NCBI RefSeq assembly: GCF_049889055.1
Contig: NZ_JBLTWO010000004.1
Location: 62,001 to 126,000 of the forward strand
Direction of reading: 5' to 3'
DNA: 64,000 nt
DNA from: Rhizorhabdus sp049889055
Lineage (GTDB): Bacteria > Pseudomonadota > Alphaproteobacteria > Sphingomonadales > Sphingomonadaceae
This document shows, in pieces, positions 23,538 to 32,042 of the stretch. Below the pieces are notes generated by a model, which did not search any database, had not been told where the DNA came from, and saw only the letters and a program-made list of their open reading frames with translations. Each line of letters starts with the position of its first letter. The stretch's first letter is position 1. The position numbers were made by a program, and so were the translations under genes.

Positions 23538-25063
23538 CAGTGGTGCGCCTCCGCATGCGCCGACGCTTGAGCTGGGACAGGACCGACGGCGACCTTGGCG
23601 TCGCCATGGGGAGCCGTGGGCGCGAGCCGGGCGAGGATCGCCCCGACATCGTTGCGCATCGGCGCGAGGAAACTTTCCGGATAGACGCCCATCCAGAGGG
23701 TAGCGGCCGCAAGCGGGGCGAGGATCGCCATCTCACGCGCGGTCAGATCGGGCATGGTCGCCGCTTCCGCCGTGCGCGCCGAGCCGTAGGCGATGCGCGC
23801 ATAGAGGTAGAGCATATAGGCCGCGCCCAGGATCACGCCGGTGGTGGCGACGAAGCCGACCCAGGAGGAGATCTCATAGGCGCCGACCAGCGACAGGAAC
23901 TCGCCGACGAAGTTGCTGGTGCCCGGCAGGCCGACCGAGGCCATGGTGAACAGCAGGAACAGCATCGCATATTTGGGCATGTTGTCCGACAGGCCGCCAT
24001 AGCGGGCGATCTCGCGGGTGTGCATGCGGTCGTAGATCACGCCGACGCACAGGAAGAGCGCGCCCGAGACGAGACCGTGGCCGAGCATGACCATCAGCGC
24101 GCCTTCGAGGCCCTGGCGGTTGAAGGCGAACAGGCCGATGGTGACGAAGGCCATGTGCGCGACCGACGAATAGGCGATCAGCTTCTTCATGTCCTCCTGC
24201 ACCAGCGCGATCAGCGAGGTGACCACCACCGCGACCATCGACAGGCCCAGGACCAGCCACATCAGCTCGGCCGAGGCGACCGGGAACATCGGCAGCGAGA
24301 AGCGGACGAAGCCATAGCCGCCCATCTTGAGCAGCACGCCGGCCAGGATGACCGATCCGGCCGTCGGCGCCTGAACGTGCGCGTCGGGCAGCCAGGTGTG
24401 GACCGGCCACATCGGCATCTTCACCGCGAAGGAGGCGAAGAAGGCGAGGAACAGCCAGGTCTGCGCTTCCGGCGGGAAGTCATAGGCCATCAACGTCGGG
24501 ATGAAGGTCGTGCCGGCCTCGTTCACCATCCACAGCATCGCGATCAGCATCAGCACCGATCCGAGCAGCGTGTAGAGGAAGAATTTGTAGCTGGCGTAGA
24601 TCCTGTCCGCGCCGCCCCAGATGCCGATGATCAGATACATCGGGATCAGGCCGGCTTCGAAGAAGATGTAGAACAGGAACAGATCCTGCGCCGCGAAGAC
24701 GCCGATCATCAGCGTTTCCATCAGCAGGAAGGCGGCCATATATTCGGGCACGCGCTTCTCGATCGCCTCCCACGAGGCGGCGATGCAGATCGGCATCAGG
24801 AACACCGACAAAACGATCAGCAGCAGCGCGATGCCGTCGATGCCAAGCGCCCAGGCGAAACGCCCGAACAGCGCGACATGCTCGGTGAACTGCCACTGCG
24901 CGCCGCCGATCTCATACCGGTTCCACAGCAGCAGGCCGAGCGCGAGATCGACGAAGGTCACGAAGAGCGCGATCCAGCGCGCCCCCTTGTCCCCGGCGAA
25001 CAGACAGGCGAACGCGGCCACCAGCGGCAGCGCGATCATCAGGGAAAGGATCGGAAAGCCCAT
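23537..25063 (-). CDS. nuoM: NADH-quinone oxidoreductase subunit M
   Basis: The 508-residue subunit is a second antiporter-like channel of the membrane arm. Motifs include FYIFFEAGLIPMYLIIGIWGG (functional glutamate), FAVKMPMWPVHTWLPDAHVQA and MKKLIAYSSVAHMAFVTIGL. ATG at 25063 gives the normal N-terminus MGFPILSLMIALPLV. Its start lies 4 bases after the nuoL stop. Confidence 0.96.
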   Translation of the reverse strand: MGFPILSLMIALPLVAAFACLFAGDKGARWIALFVTFVDLALGLLLWNRYEIGGAQWQFTEHVALFGRFAWALGIDGIALLLIVLSVFLMPICIAASWEAIEKRVPEYMAAFLLMETLMIGVFAAQDLFLFYIFFEAGLIPMYLIIGIWGGADRIYASYKFFLYTLLGSVLMLIAMLWMVNEAGTTFIPTLMAYDFPPEAQTWLFLAFFASFAVKMPMWPVHTWLPDAHVQAPTAGSVILAGVLLKMGGYGFVRFSLPMFPVASAELMWLVLGLSMVAVVVTSLIALVQEDMKKLIAYSSVAHMAFVTIGLFAFNRQGLEGALMVMLGHGLVSGALFLCVGVIYDRMHTREIARYGGLSDNMPKYAMLFLLFTMASVGLPGTSNFVGEFLSLVGAYEISSWVGFVATTGVILGAAYMLYLYARIAYGSARTAEAATMPDLTAREMAILAPLAAATLWMGVYPESFLAPMRNDVGAILARLAPTAPHGDAKVAVGPVPAQASAHAEAHH

Positions 25064-25067
25064 CGCG

Positions 25068-27161
25068 TCAGCCCACAATCGCCCAGGTGGCCGCGGCCGC
25101 AAGGCCGAGCAGCATCACCAGAGCATAGGTATAGAGGTAGCCCGACTGCGCCGCCCGCGCGATCGTGCCGGTGCGGACCACCAGCGCCGCGACGCCATTG
25201 GGGCCGAAGCGGTCGATCGTGCCCTGGTCGCCCTTCTTCCAGAAGAAGCGGCCGAGCCAGAAGGCCGGTACGACGAACATGTAGTGATAGAGTTCGTCGA
25301 AATACCATTTGTGCAGAAGGAAGTCGTAGAGGACCCGGAACTGCGCGGTGAAGCGCGCCGGAACCGTCGTGTCGAGGACATAGGCCCACAGTGCGATCAG
25401 CAAGCCGATGAACATGACTGCGGTCGCCGACAGCTTCACCCACAGCGGCACCTCATGCATCGCATGCATCAGATGCTCGTCGAACACCAGGCTGCCCGCC
25501 CAGAAGGCGGCACCATGGTCACCCTCGATGAAATAGGGCGCCCAGATCCAGCCTGCGAAGATCGCGCCCAGCGTCAGCACGACGAGCGGGATCAGCATCG
25601 GGAACGGGCTTTCATGCGGATGATAGCCCGCATCGCCCTCGAGCGCATGACCGTGGCCATGATCATCATGACCATGCGCCGCATGCGCATCATGGCCGTG
25701 CGGATCATGACCGGCATCCTCCTGCGCCGGGGCATCGTCGTCATGGCCGTGGCCATGCGCGTCGTGCACCGCATGCTGGATATGCTCGGAACCGGCCCAG
25801 CGCGGCTTGCCGTAGAAGGTCAGGAAGACCAGGCGCCACGAGTAGAAGCTGGTGAGCAGCGCCGCGAAAACCGCGATCGCGAAGGCGAAGCCGCCCGAGG
25901 TGGTGCCGCTGGCAAAGGCTGCCTCGATGATCGCGTCCTTCGAGTAGAAGCCTGCGAAACCGAACACGCCCAGAATACCGACACCGGTGATCGCGAGCGT
26001 ACCCGCCATCATCGCGAAAAAGGTCAGCGGGATATGCTTCCGCAGCCCACCATAGAAACGCATGTCCTGCTCATGGTGCATCGCATGGATCACCGAACCC
26101 GCGCCGAGGAACAGCAGCGCCTTGAAGAAGGCGTGGGTGAACAGGTGGAACATCGCCGCGCCATAGGCGCCGACGCCGGCCGCCATGAACATGTAGCCGA
26201 GCTGCGAGCAGGTCGAATAAGCAATCACGCGCTTGATGTCGGTCTGCGTGGTACCCACCGTCGCCGCGAACAGCGCGGTCGCCGCGCCGACATAGGTGAC
26301 GACGTGCATCGCGGTCTGGCTGACCTCGAACATCGGCGACAGGCGGCAGACCATGAACACGCCGGCGGTGACCATCGTCGCGGCGTGGATCAGCGCCGAC
26401 ACCGGGGTCGGGCCTTCCATCGCGTCCGGAAGCCAGGTGTGCAGGCCGAGCTGGGCCGACTTGCCCATAGCGCCGACGAACAGCAGCAGACAGATCAGCG
26501 TCATCAGGTCGACGCGCGCGCCGAGGAAGCCGATCGAGGCATTGGCGTAGCCCGGAGCGGCTGCCAGGATCTCGGGGATCGAGACGGTGCCGAACACCAG
26601 GAAGGTGGCGAAGATACCGAGCGAGAAGCCGAAGTCGCCGACGCGGTTGACGACGAACGCCTTGATCGCGGCCTGATAGGCCGACTTCTTGTGATACCAG
26701 AAGCCGATCAGCAGATAGGACGCCAGGCCGACACCTTCCCAGCCGAAGAACATCTGGATGAGGCTGTCCGAGGTCACGAGCATCAGCATCGCGAAGGTGA
26801 ACAGCGACAGATAGGCGAAGAAGCGGGGCTGGCTCGGATCCTCCGCCATATAGCCCCAGCTATACAGGTGGACGAGGCTCGATACCGTGGTCACGACCAC
26901 GAGCATCACAGCCGTCAGCGTGTCGACGCGCAGCGCCCAGTCGACGGCAAGATCGCCCGACTGGATGAAGGTCAGCACCGGCACGACATGCGCCGTCGCA
27001 TGGCCCGCCATGAAGTCGATGAACACCGGCCAGCTCAGCGCGCAGGACGTGAAGAGCGCGCCCGTCGTGATGCACTTGGCGATGGTGTTGCCGAGCATGC
27101 GGTTGCCGAGACCGGCGACGATCGCGGCGAGCAGCGGCAGGAAGACGATGGCGGTGATCAT
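25068..27161 (-). CDS. nuoL: NADH-quinone oxidoreductase subunit L with histidine-rich loop
   Basis: The 697-residue distal antiporter-like subunit contains FFGWEGVGLASYLLIGFWY, GKSAQLGLHTWLPDAMEGPT and DIKRVIAYSTCSQLGYMFMA, then the long lateral amphipathic helix and a final TM helix at the C-terminus. Between about residues 460 and 518 is a low-complexity insertion with roughly 17 histidines plus Asp and Gly (short stretches such as HGHDDHGHGH). NuoL from most bacteria lacks this. The loop lies between the late TM helices, on the side I cannot fix from sequence alone. Length is above the usual 610-670. Confidence 0.96.
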   Translation of the reverse strand: MITAIVFLPLLAAIVAGLGNRMLGNTIAKCITTGALFTSCALSWPVFIDFMAGHATAHVVPVLTFIQSGDLAVDWALRVDTLTAVMLVVVTTVSSLVHLYSWGYMAEDPSQPRFFAYLSLFTFAMLMLVTSDSLIQMFFGWEGVGLASYLLIGFWYHKKSAYQAAIKAFVVNRVGDFGFSLGIFATFLVFGTVSIPEILAAAPGYANASIGFLGARVDLMTLICLLLFVGAMGKSAQLGLHTWLPDAMEGPTPVSALIHAATMVTAGVFMVCRLSPMFEVSQTAMHVVTYVGAATALFAATVGTTQTDIKRVIAYSTCSQLGYMFMAAGVGAYGAAMFHLFTHAFFKALLFLGAGSVIHAMHHEQDMRFYGGLRKHIPLTFFAMMAGTLAITGVGILGVFGFAGFYSKDAIIEAAFASGTTSGGFAFAIAVFAALLTSFYSWRLVFLTFYGKPRWAGSEHIQHAVHDAHGHGHDDDAPAQEDAGHDPHGHDAHAAHGHDDHGHGHALEGDAGYHPHESPFPMLIPLVVLTLGAIFAGWIWAPYFIEGDHGAAFWAGSLVFDEHLMHAMHEVPLWVKLSATAVMFIGLLIALWAYVLDTTVPARFTAQFRVLYDFLLHKWYFDELYHYMFVVPAFWLGRFFWKKGDQGTIDRFGPNGVAALVVRTGTIARAAQSGYLYTYALVMLLGLAAAATWAIVG

Positions 27162-27264
27162 GCCGCAAGGCTCCCGTGCGTCATTGCGGCGAAAGCCGGG
27201 CTATCGGATTTTCGGCACGCGACCGTGGCGCGCGCCGGCATGGCGGACAGGGACATGGTTGAAC

Positions 27265-27570
27265 TCACCCCTTCATCCGGTTGATGTCGTCGACCGCGAT
27301 GGTGCCGCGGCCACGGAAATAGATGACCAGGATGGCCAGGCCGATTGCGGCCTCGCCAGCGGCGACGGTCAGCACGAACATCGCGAAGACCTGCCCCACC
27401 AGATCGCCCAGATAGGCGGAGAAGGCGACGAGGTTGATGTTCACCGCCAGCAGGATGAGCTCGATCGCCATCAGGATGATGATGACGTTCTTCCGGTTCA
27501 GGAAGATGCCGAACACCCCCATGACGAACAGGATAGCCGAGACCACCAGATAATGTTGGAGCCCAATCAC
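27265..27570 (-). CDS. nuoK: NADH-quinone oxidoreductase subunit K
   Basis: The 101-residue protein has three TM helices, with the conserved glutamates in VIIILMAIELILLAVNIN and FVLTVAAGEAAIGLAIL that sit in the proton path next to NuoJ. It starts 4 bases inside nuoJ (ATGA overlap). The 103 bases between its stop and the nuoL start hold no gene that I can support. Confidence 0.96.
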   Translation of the reverse strand: MIGLQHYLVVSAILFVMGVFGIFLNRKNVIIILMAIELILLAVNINLVAFSAYLGDLVGQVFAMFVLTVAAGEAAIGLAILVIYFRGRGTIAVDDINRMKG

Positions 27571-28178
27571 AGGTCCACCCCCTGGCCGACGGCCGGCTTG
27601 ACGTTGCGCACCGCGTCTTCCGGACGGCGCATGTTCTGGGCGGCCACATTCTGCGCCTTCACGCCGCCGCGGGTGCGGTGGGTAAGGACGATCGCGCCGA
27701 TCAGCGCGACGAGCAGGACGAGGCCCGCACCTTCGAAGATGTAGAGGTAGCGCGTGTAGATCAGCGTGCCGATCGCCTCGATATTCGGTACTTCGCCCGG
27801 CGTCGGCGCGATGCGCGACGCCATGTCGACGCCACCGGCCGTCCAGGCGCCGATCGCGAAGATCATCTCAGCCGCAAGCACCAGCACCAGCAGTACGCCG
27901 AAGGGCAGATATTGCGCGAAGCCGGCCCGCAATTCGGCGAAGTCGATGTCGAGCATCATGACGACGAACAGGAACAGCACCGCGACCGCGCCGACATAGA
28001 CGATGACGAGCAGCATCGCGATGAACTCGGCGCCGACGAGCACCATGAGCCCGGCCGCGTTGAAGAAGGCGAGGATCAGCCACAGCACGCTGTGCACCGG
28101 GTTGCGCGCCAGGATGGTGAGCGTCCCGGAGGCGATCACCAGCGAGGCGAACAGGTAGAAGGCGATGGTCTGGATCAC
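27567..28178 (-). CDS. nuoJ: NADH-quinone oxidoreductase subunit J
   Basis: The 203-residue subunit has five hydrophobic segments, including FIAMLLVIVYVGAVAVLFLF (the pi-bulge TM3 region) and GLVLLVALIGAIVLTHRTR. A polar C-terminal tail (MRRPEDAVRNVKPAVGQG) follows. The nuoI-nuoJ gap is 160 bases and contains a GC-rich palindromic repeat, unlike the coupled junctions elsewhere in the operon. Confidence 0.95.
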   Translation of the reverse strand: MIQTIAFYLFASLVIASGTLTILARNPVHSVLWLILAFFNAAGLMVLVGAEFIAMLLVIVYVGAVAVLFLFVVMMLDIDFAELRAGFAQYLPFGVLLVLVLAAEMIFAIGAWTAGGVDMASRIAPTPGEVPNIEAIGTLIYTRYLYIFEGAGLVLLVALIGAIVLTHRTRGGVKAQNVAAQNMRRPEDAVRNVKPAVGQGVDL

Positions 28179-28205
28179 GATTGAACCTCAACCCCTGGGC
28201 CGACA

Positions 28206-28305
28206 AGCCCCGCCCCTTCAGGGGAGGGGTTGGGGTGGGGCCTCACCCCAAGAAAGGCGCTGGCGGACAGGTCCCACCCCTGAAAAGGAGGGGTGAAGGA
28301 GGACC
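28206..28305. repeat. GC-rich palindromic repeat pair between nuoI and nuoJ
   Basis: Two hairpins of one family lie in inverted orientation: CCCCTTCAGGGG with GGGG/CCCC extensions near 28211-28250, and CACCCCT-gaaaagg-AGGGGTG near 28274-28297. Both carry the core TTCAGGGG or its complement. Such CCCCTCCCCTGAAGGGGAGG-type blocks are frequent in sphingomonad genomes. It interrupts an otherwise coupled operon. Confidence 0.6.
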
Positions 28306-28338
28306 AGCCCTGACGCCGGAACGAAGTCACGCGCGCCA

Positions 28339-28824
28339 TTACCGGTACGGCGCGTCGGCGGCAAGGTTGGCGGCGATCGCGGGTTCCCAGCGGTCCCCGT
28401 TCGAAAGCAGCTTCGCCTTGTCGTAGATGAGTTCTTCGCGCGTCTCGGTCGAATATTCGAAGTTCGGACCCTCGACGATCGCGTCGACCGGGCAGGCTTC
28501 CTGGCAGAAGCCGCAGAAGATGCACTTGGTCATGTCGATGTCGTAGCGCGTCGTGCGGCGCGAACCGTCGTCGCGCGGCTCGGCCTCGATCGTGATCGCC
28601 TGCGCCGGGCACACCGCCTCGCACAGCTTGCACGCGATGCAGCGTTCCTCGCCGTTCGGATAGCGGCGCAGCGCATGCTCGCCGCGAAAGCGCGGGGAGA
28701 GCGGGTTCTTCTCATAGGGATAGTTGATCGTCGCCTTGGCCTTGAAGAAATATTTCAAGGTCAGCAGATGCGCCTTCACGAACTCCCAGAGCGTGAACGA
28801 CTTGATGATGTAGCCGAGGCTCAT
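28339..28824 (-). CDS. nuoI: NADH-quinone oxidoreductase subunit I
   Basis: The 161-residue hydrophilic-arm subunit holds two [4Fe-4S] clusters, N6a and N6b, in CIACKLCEAVCPAQAI and CIFCGFCQEACPVDAI. An N-terminal amphipathic helix (YIIKSFTLWEFVKAHLLTL) anchors it to NuoH. ATG at 28824 gives the usual MSLGYIIK start, 5 bases after the nuoH stop. Confidence 0.96.
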   Translation of the reverse strand: MSLGYIIKSFTLWEFVKAHLLTLKYFFKAKATINYPYEKNPLSPRFRGEHALRRYPNGEERCIACKLCEAVCPAQAITIEAEPRDDGSRRTTRYDIDMTKCIFCGFCQEACPVDAIVEGPNFEYSTETREELIYDKAKLLSNGDRWEPAIAANLAADAPYR

Positions 28825-28829
28825 CGGGC

Positions 28830-29876
28830 TCAAACTCCGTAGCGGGTGAGCATCAGCCACCCCGAGACAAGGAACACCCAGAACAGCGACAGCGGCAGGA
28901 AGACCTTCCAGCCCAGCCGCATCAGCTGGTCATAGCGGTAGCGCGGCACGGTCGCCTTCACCCAGGAGAAGATGAAGAAGAAGACCATCAGCTTGGCGAA
29001 GAACCAGACGATGCCCGGCACCATGTAGAGCGGCGCCCAGTCGACCGGGGGCAGCCAGCCGCCCCAGAACAGGATCGCGTTGAGGCCGCACATCAGGATG
29101 ACATTGGCATATTCGCCGAGCCAGTAGAGCGCGAAGGACATCGACGAATATTCGGTCTGGTAGCCGGCGACGAGCTCCGACTCCGCCTCGGTCAGGTCGA
29201 ACGGCGCGCGCGCCGTCTCCGCCATGGCCGAGATCAGAAAGACCACCGCCATCGGGAACAGCAGCGGGTTGAAGCCATAGCCGTTGATGAAGCCGAAGAT
29301 GTGGGCACGCTGCCCTTCGACGATCGCCGACATGTTGAAGCTGCCGGTCCACAGCACCACCGAGATGAGCACGAAGCCGATCGAGACTTCGTAGCTGACC
29401 ATCTGCGCCGCCGCGCGAAGCGCCGAATAGAAGGGATATTTGGAGTTGGACGCCCAGCCCGCGATGATCACGCCATAGACGCCGATCGACGAGGCCGCGA
29501 GGACGTAGAGCAGGCCGATATTGATGTCGGCGAGCACCACGCCCGGCGCGAAGGGGATCACCGCCCAGACGATCAGCGCCACCGTGAAGGTGATGATCGG
29601 CGCGAACAGGAACAGGCCCTTGTTAGCGGCAGCCGGGATGATCGTTTCCTGCAGGAAGACCTTCGCACCGTCGGCGAAGCTCTGCAGCAGGCCCCAGGGG
29701 CCGACGACATTAGGGCCGCGGCGCAGCGCCATCGCCGCCCAGATCTTGCGGTCGGCATAGATGATCATCGCCACCGCAAGCATCAGCGGCAGTGCGATCA
29801 CTAGGATGCCGATGATCGTCGAGGCCAGCCAGGCCCATTCGAAGGCGAGGCCCCAGCTTTGGAACAGCGCGGTCAT
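28830..29876 (-). CDS. nuoH: NADH-quinone oxidoreductase subunit H
   Basis: The 348-residue membrane subunit forms part of the quinone-binding chamber at the joint of the two arms. It has eight TM helices with RRGPNVVGPWGLLQSFADG, GWASNSKYPFYSALRAAAQM and ETARAPFDLTEAESELVAGY, which carry the conserved acidic residues of the E-channel. It overlaps nuoG by 4 bases. Confidence 0.96.
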   Translation of the reverse strand: MTALFQSWGLAFEWAWLASTIIGILVIALPLMLAVAMIIYADRKIWAAMALRRGPNVVGPWGLLQSFADGAKVFLQETIIPAAANKGLFLFAPIITFTVALIVWAVIPFAPGVVLADINIGLLYVLAASSIGVYGVIIAGWASNSKYPFYSALRAAAQMVSYEVSIGFVLISVVLWTGSFNMSAIVEGQRAHIFGFINGYGFNPLLFPMAVVFLISAMAETARAPFDLTEAESELVAGYQTEYSSMSFALYWLGEYANVILMCGLNAILFWGGWLPPVDWAPLYMVPGIVWFFAKLMVFFFIFSWVKATVPRYRYDQLMRLGWKVFLPLSLFWVFLVSGWLMLTRYGV

Positions 29877-31882
29877 TCGGCGGCCTCCGCGAAGCTCTGC
29901 CCATGGATAAGCTCGGCCGAGCAGCGCTGCATCGTGTCGCTCGCGCGAGCGATCGGGTTGGTCAGGTAGAAGTCCTTGACCGGATAGCCGACCGGACCGG
30001 AAGCGCTCGTGGCGAGGCCCGTCGGGACCGACCAGCCATAAGCGGCGAGGCCCTCGACACCCAGGGCAGGCACCTCGGCGATCATCGCGGCGCGCAGCTG
30101 ATCGAGCGTATCGAACGGCAGTTTGTGGCCGAGCACGTCGGAGAGGGCGCGGAAGATAGCCCAGTCCTCGCGCGCATCGCCCGGCGGGAAGACCGCCCGG
30201 TCGCTGCGCTGAACGCGGCCTTCGGTGTTCACATAGGTGCCCGGCTTCTCGGTATAGGCCGCACCCGGCAGGATGATGTCCGCGCCGGCGGCACCCGCAT
30301 CGCCATGATGACCGACATAGACCTTCAGGCTCTTGCCGAAGCGCGACAGGTCGACATCGTCGGCGCCGAGCAGGAAGAGCAGCTTCGGCGCGGCCTCGGC
30401 AATATCGGCGATGCCGCCCTTCTGCGCATAGCCGAGCATCAGCCCGCCCATCCGCGCGGCGGCGAGGTGGACGACATTATAGCCGTTCCAGCCGTCCTTC
30501 ACGAGGCCGAGCGGCTCGACCAGCGCAAGGGTCGCGCCCTGCGCGCCGGCCTTGAGCGCCCCGCCGCCGACGATCACCGCCGGGCGTTCGGCCTTGGCGA
30601 AGGCGTCGAGCACCTCCTGCGGCAGCGCACCGAGCAGGCCGAGATCGTTGCCGAGCCAGCTGACCGGGTAGGTCAGGTCGACCTGTTCGCCGATCGCGAA
30701 CACCTTCGCTCGCTTGCGGACGACCGCCTTGCGGACGCGCGTGTTGATCAGCGGCGCTTCCCAGCGGAGGTTGCTGCCGACCAGCAGGATCACGTCAGCA
30801 GTCTCGATGCCGGCGATCGTGCTGTTAAAATTGACCGCCGAGAGGCTCGACACGTCATAGTCCATCCCGGTCTGGCGGCCCTCGATCAGGGTCGATCCCA
30901 TCGCGCCGAGCAGCGCCTTGGCGGCATACATCGTCTCGCAGTCGAGCTGGTCGCCCGCGATTGCGGCGACCGACGAGCCCGCCCTGGCGGCCTTGATCGC
31001 GGCAAAGGCATCGGCCCAGCTCGCCTCGACCAGCTTGCCGTCCTTGCGGACGAACGGACGATCGAGACGGCGACGGACGAGCCCGTCGACGGCATGGCGC
31101 GTCTTGTCCGACGCCCATTCCTCGTTCACGTCCTCGTTGATCCGGGGCAGCACGCGCAGCACCTGGCGGCCGCGGCTGTCGAAACGCACATTGGTGCCAA
31201 CCGCGTCCATCACGTCGATGCCGAGCGTCTTCTTGAGCTCCCACGGACGCGCCTCGAACGCATAGGGCTTGCTGGTCAGCGCGCCGACCGGGCACAGGTC
31301 GACGACATTGCCCGAAAGCTCGCTGGTCACCGCCTTTTCGAGATAGGAGGTGATCTGCATATTCTCGCCGCGATAGACCGCGCCGATCTCCTCCACGCCC
31401 GACACTTCCTCCGCGAAGCGGACGCAGCGGGTGCACTGGATGCAGCGGGTCATCGTCGTCTTGACGATCGGGCCCATATATTTGTCGGTGACGGCGCGCT
31501 TGTTCTCGCCGAAGCGGCTCTGGCCGCGGCCATAGGCGACCGACTGGTCCTGCAGATCGCACTCGCCGCCCTGATCGCAGATCGGGCAGTCGAGCGGGTG
31601 ATTGATCAGGAGAAACTCCATCACGCCTTCGCGCGCCTTCTTCACCATCGGCGACTGGGTGAGGATTTCCTGATTGTCGGCGGCGGGCAGCGCGCAGGAG
31701 GCCTGCGGCTTGGGCGGCCCCGGCTTCACCTCGACGAGGCACATGCGGCAATTGCCGGCGATCGACAGCCGCTCATGGTAGCAGAAGCGCGGGATTTCCT
31801 TGCCCGCGGCTTCGCACGCCTGGAGCACCGTGGCGCCGGCGGGGACTTCGACTTCGATCCCGTCTACGGTCAGTTTCGGCAT
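29873..31882 (-). CDS. nuoG: NADH-quinone oxidoreductase subunit G
   Basis: The 669-residue subunit begins with a 2Fe-2S ferredoxin domain (CYHERLSIAGNCRMCLVEV), then the His/Cys cluster region (CPICDQGGECDLQDQS) and a 4Fe-4S site (CIQCTRCVRFAEEVSGV), followed by a degenerate molybdopterin-oxidoreductase domain. It relays electrons from NuoF/NuoE towards NuoB. ATG at 31882, after GAGGACC, is chosen; a 48-codon ORF precedes it by 13 bases. Confidence 0.96.
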   Translation of the reverse strand: MPKLTVDGIEVEVPAGATVLQACEAAGKEIPRFCYHERLSIAGNCRMCLVEVKPGPPKPQASCALPAADNQEILTQSPMVKKAREGVMEFLLINHPLDCPICDQGGECDLQDQSVAYGRGQSRFGENKRAVTDKYMGPIVKTTMTRCIQCTRCVRFAEEVSGVEEIGAVYRGENMQITSYLEKAVTSELSGNVVDLCPVGALTSKPYAFEARPWELKKTLGIDVMDAVGTNVRFDSRGRQVLRVLPRINEDVNEEWASDKTRHAVDGLVRRRLDRPFVRKDGKLVEASWADAFAAIKAARAGSSVAAIAGDQLDCETMYAAKALLGAMGSTLIEGRQTGMDYDVSSLSAVNFNSTIAGIETADVILLVGSNLRWEAPLINTRVRKAVVRKRAKVFAIGEQVDLTYPVSWLGNDLGLLGALPQEVLDAFAKAERPAVIVGGGALKAGAQGATLALVEPLGLVKDGWNGYNVVHLAAARMGGLMLGYAQKGGIADIAEAAPKLLFLLGADDVDLSRFGKSLKVYVGHHGDAGAAGADIILPGAAYTEKPGTYVNTEGRVQRSDRAVFPPGDAREDWAIFRALSDVLGHKLPFDTLDQLRAAMIAEVPALGVEGLAAYGWSVPTGLATSASGPVGYPVKDFYLTNPIARASDTMQRCSAELIHGQSFAEAAE

Positions 31883-31895
31883 AGGTCCTCGACGG

Positions 31896-32042
31896 TCATC
31901 CCTGAGTGTCAGCGGGCGGCGGAGCCACGGCGCGCTGATAAAGAGCTTCGGCCAGCACTGCACGCAGCGACTGGCGGTTTGCCTTGAGCGTGGCGCCCAG
32001 CGGCAGGCACGGCCCGAGCGTCGGGACGGACAACGCGTTCAT
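31896..32042 (-). CDS. 48-residue ORF coupled to nuoF, function unknown
   Basis: ATG at 32042 overlaps the nuoF stop by 4 bases (ATGA) and the ORF fills almost the whole nuoF-nuoG gap, ending 13 bases before nuoG. The product (starting MNALSVPTLGPCLPLGATL) has a hydrophobic N-terminal half, then an Arg/Ala helix (SLRAVLAEALYQRAVA). I do not recognise it. The coupled position and good codon structure argue it is translated; whether the peptide or just the ribosome traffic matters is open. Confidence 0.5.
   Translation of the reverse strand: MNALSVPTLGPCLPLGATLKANRQSLRAVLAEALYQRAVAPPPADTQG

Noticed and set aside
25610..25783. His-rich NuoL tract as a sequencing or assembly artefact
   Set aside because: The frame stays intact, codons vary (CAT and CAC mixed with GGC, GAC, GAT), and the flanking TM segments are normal.
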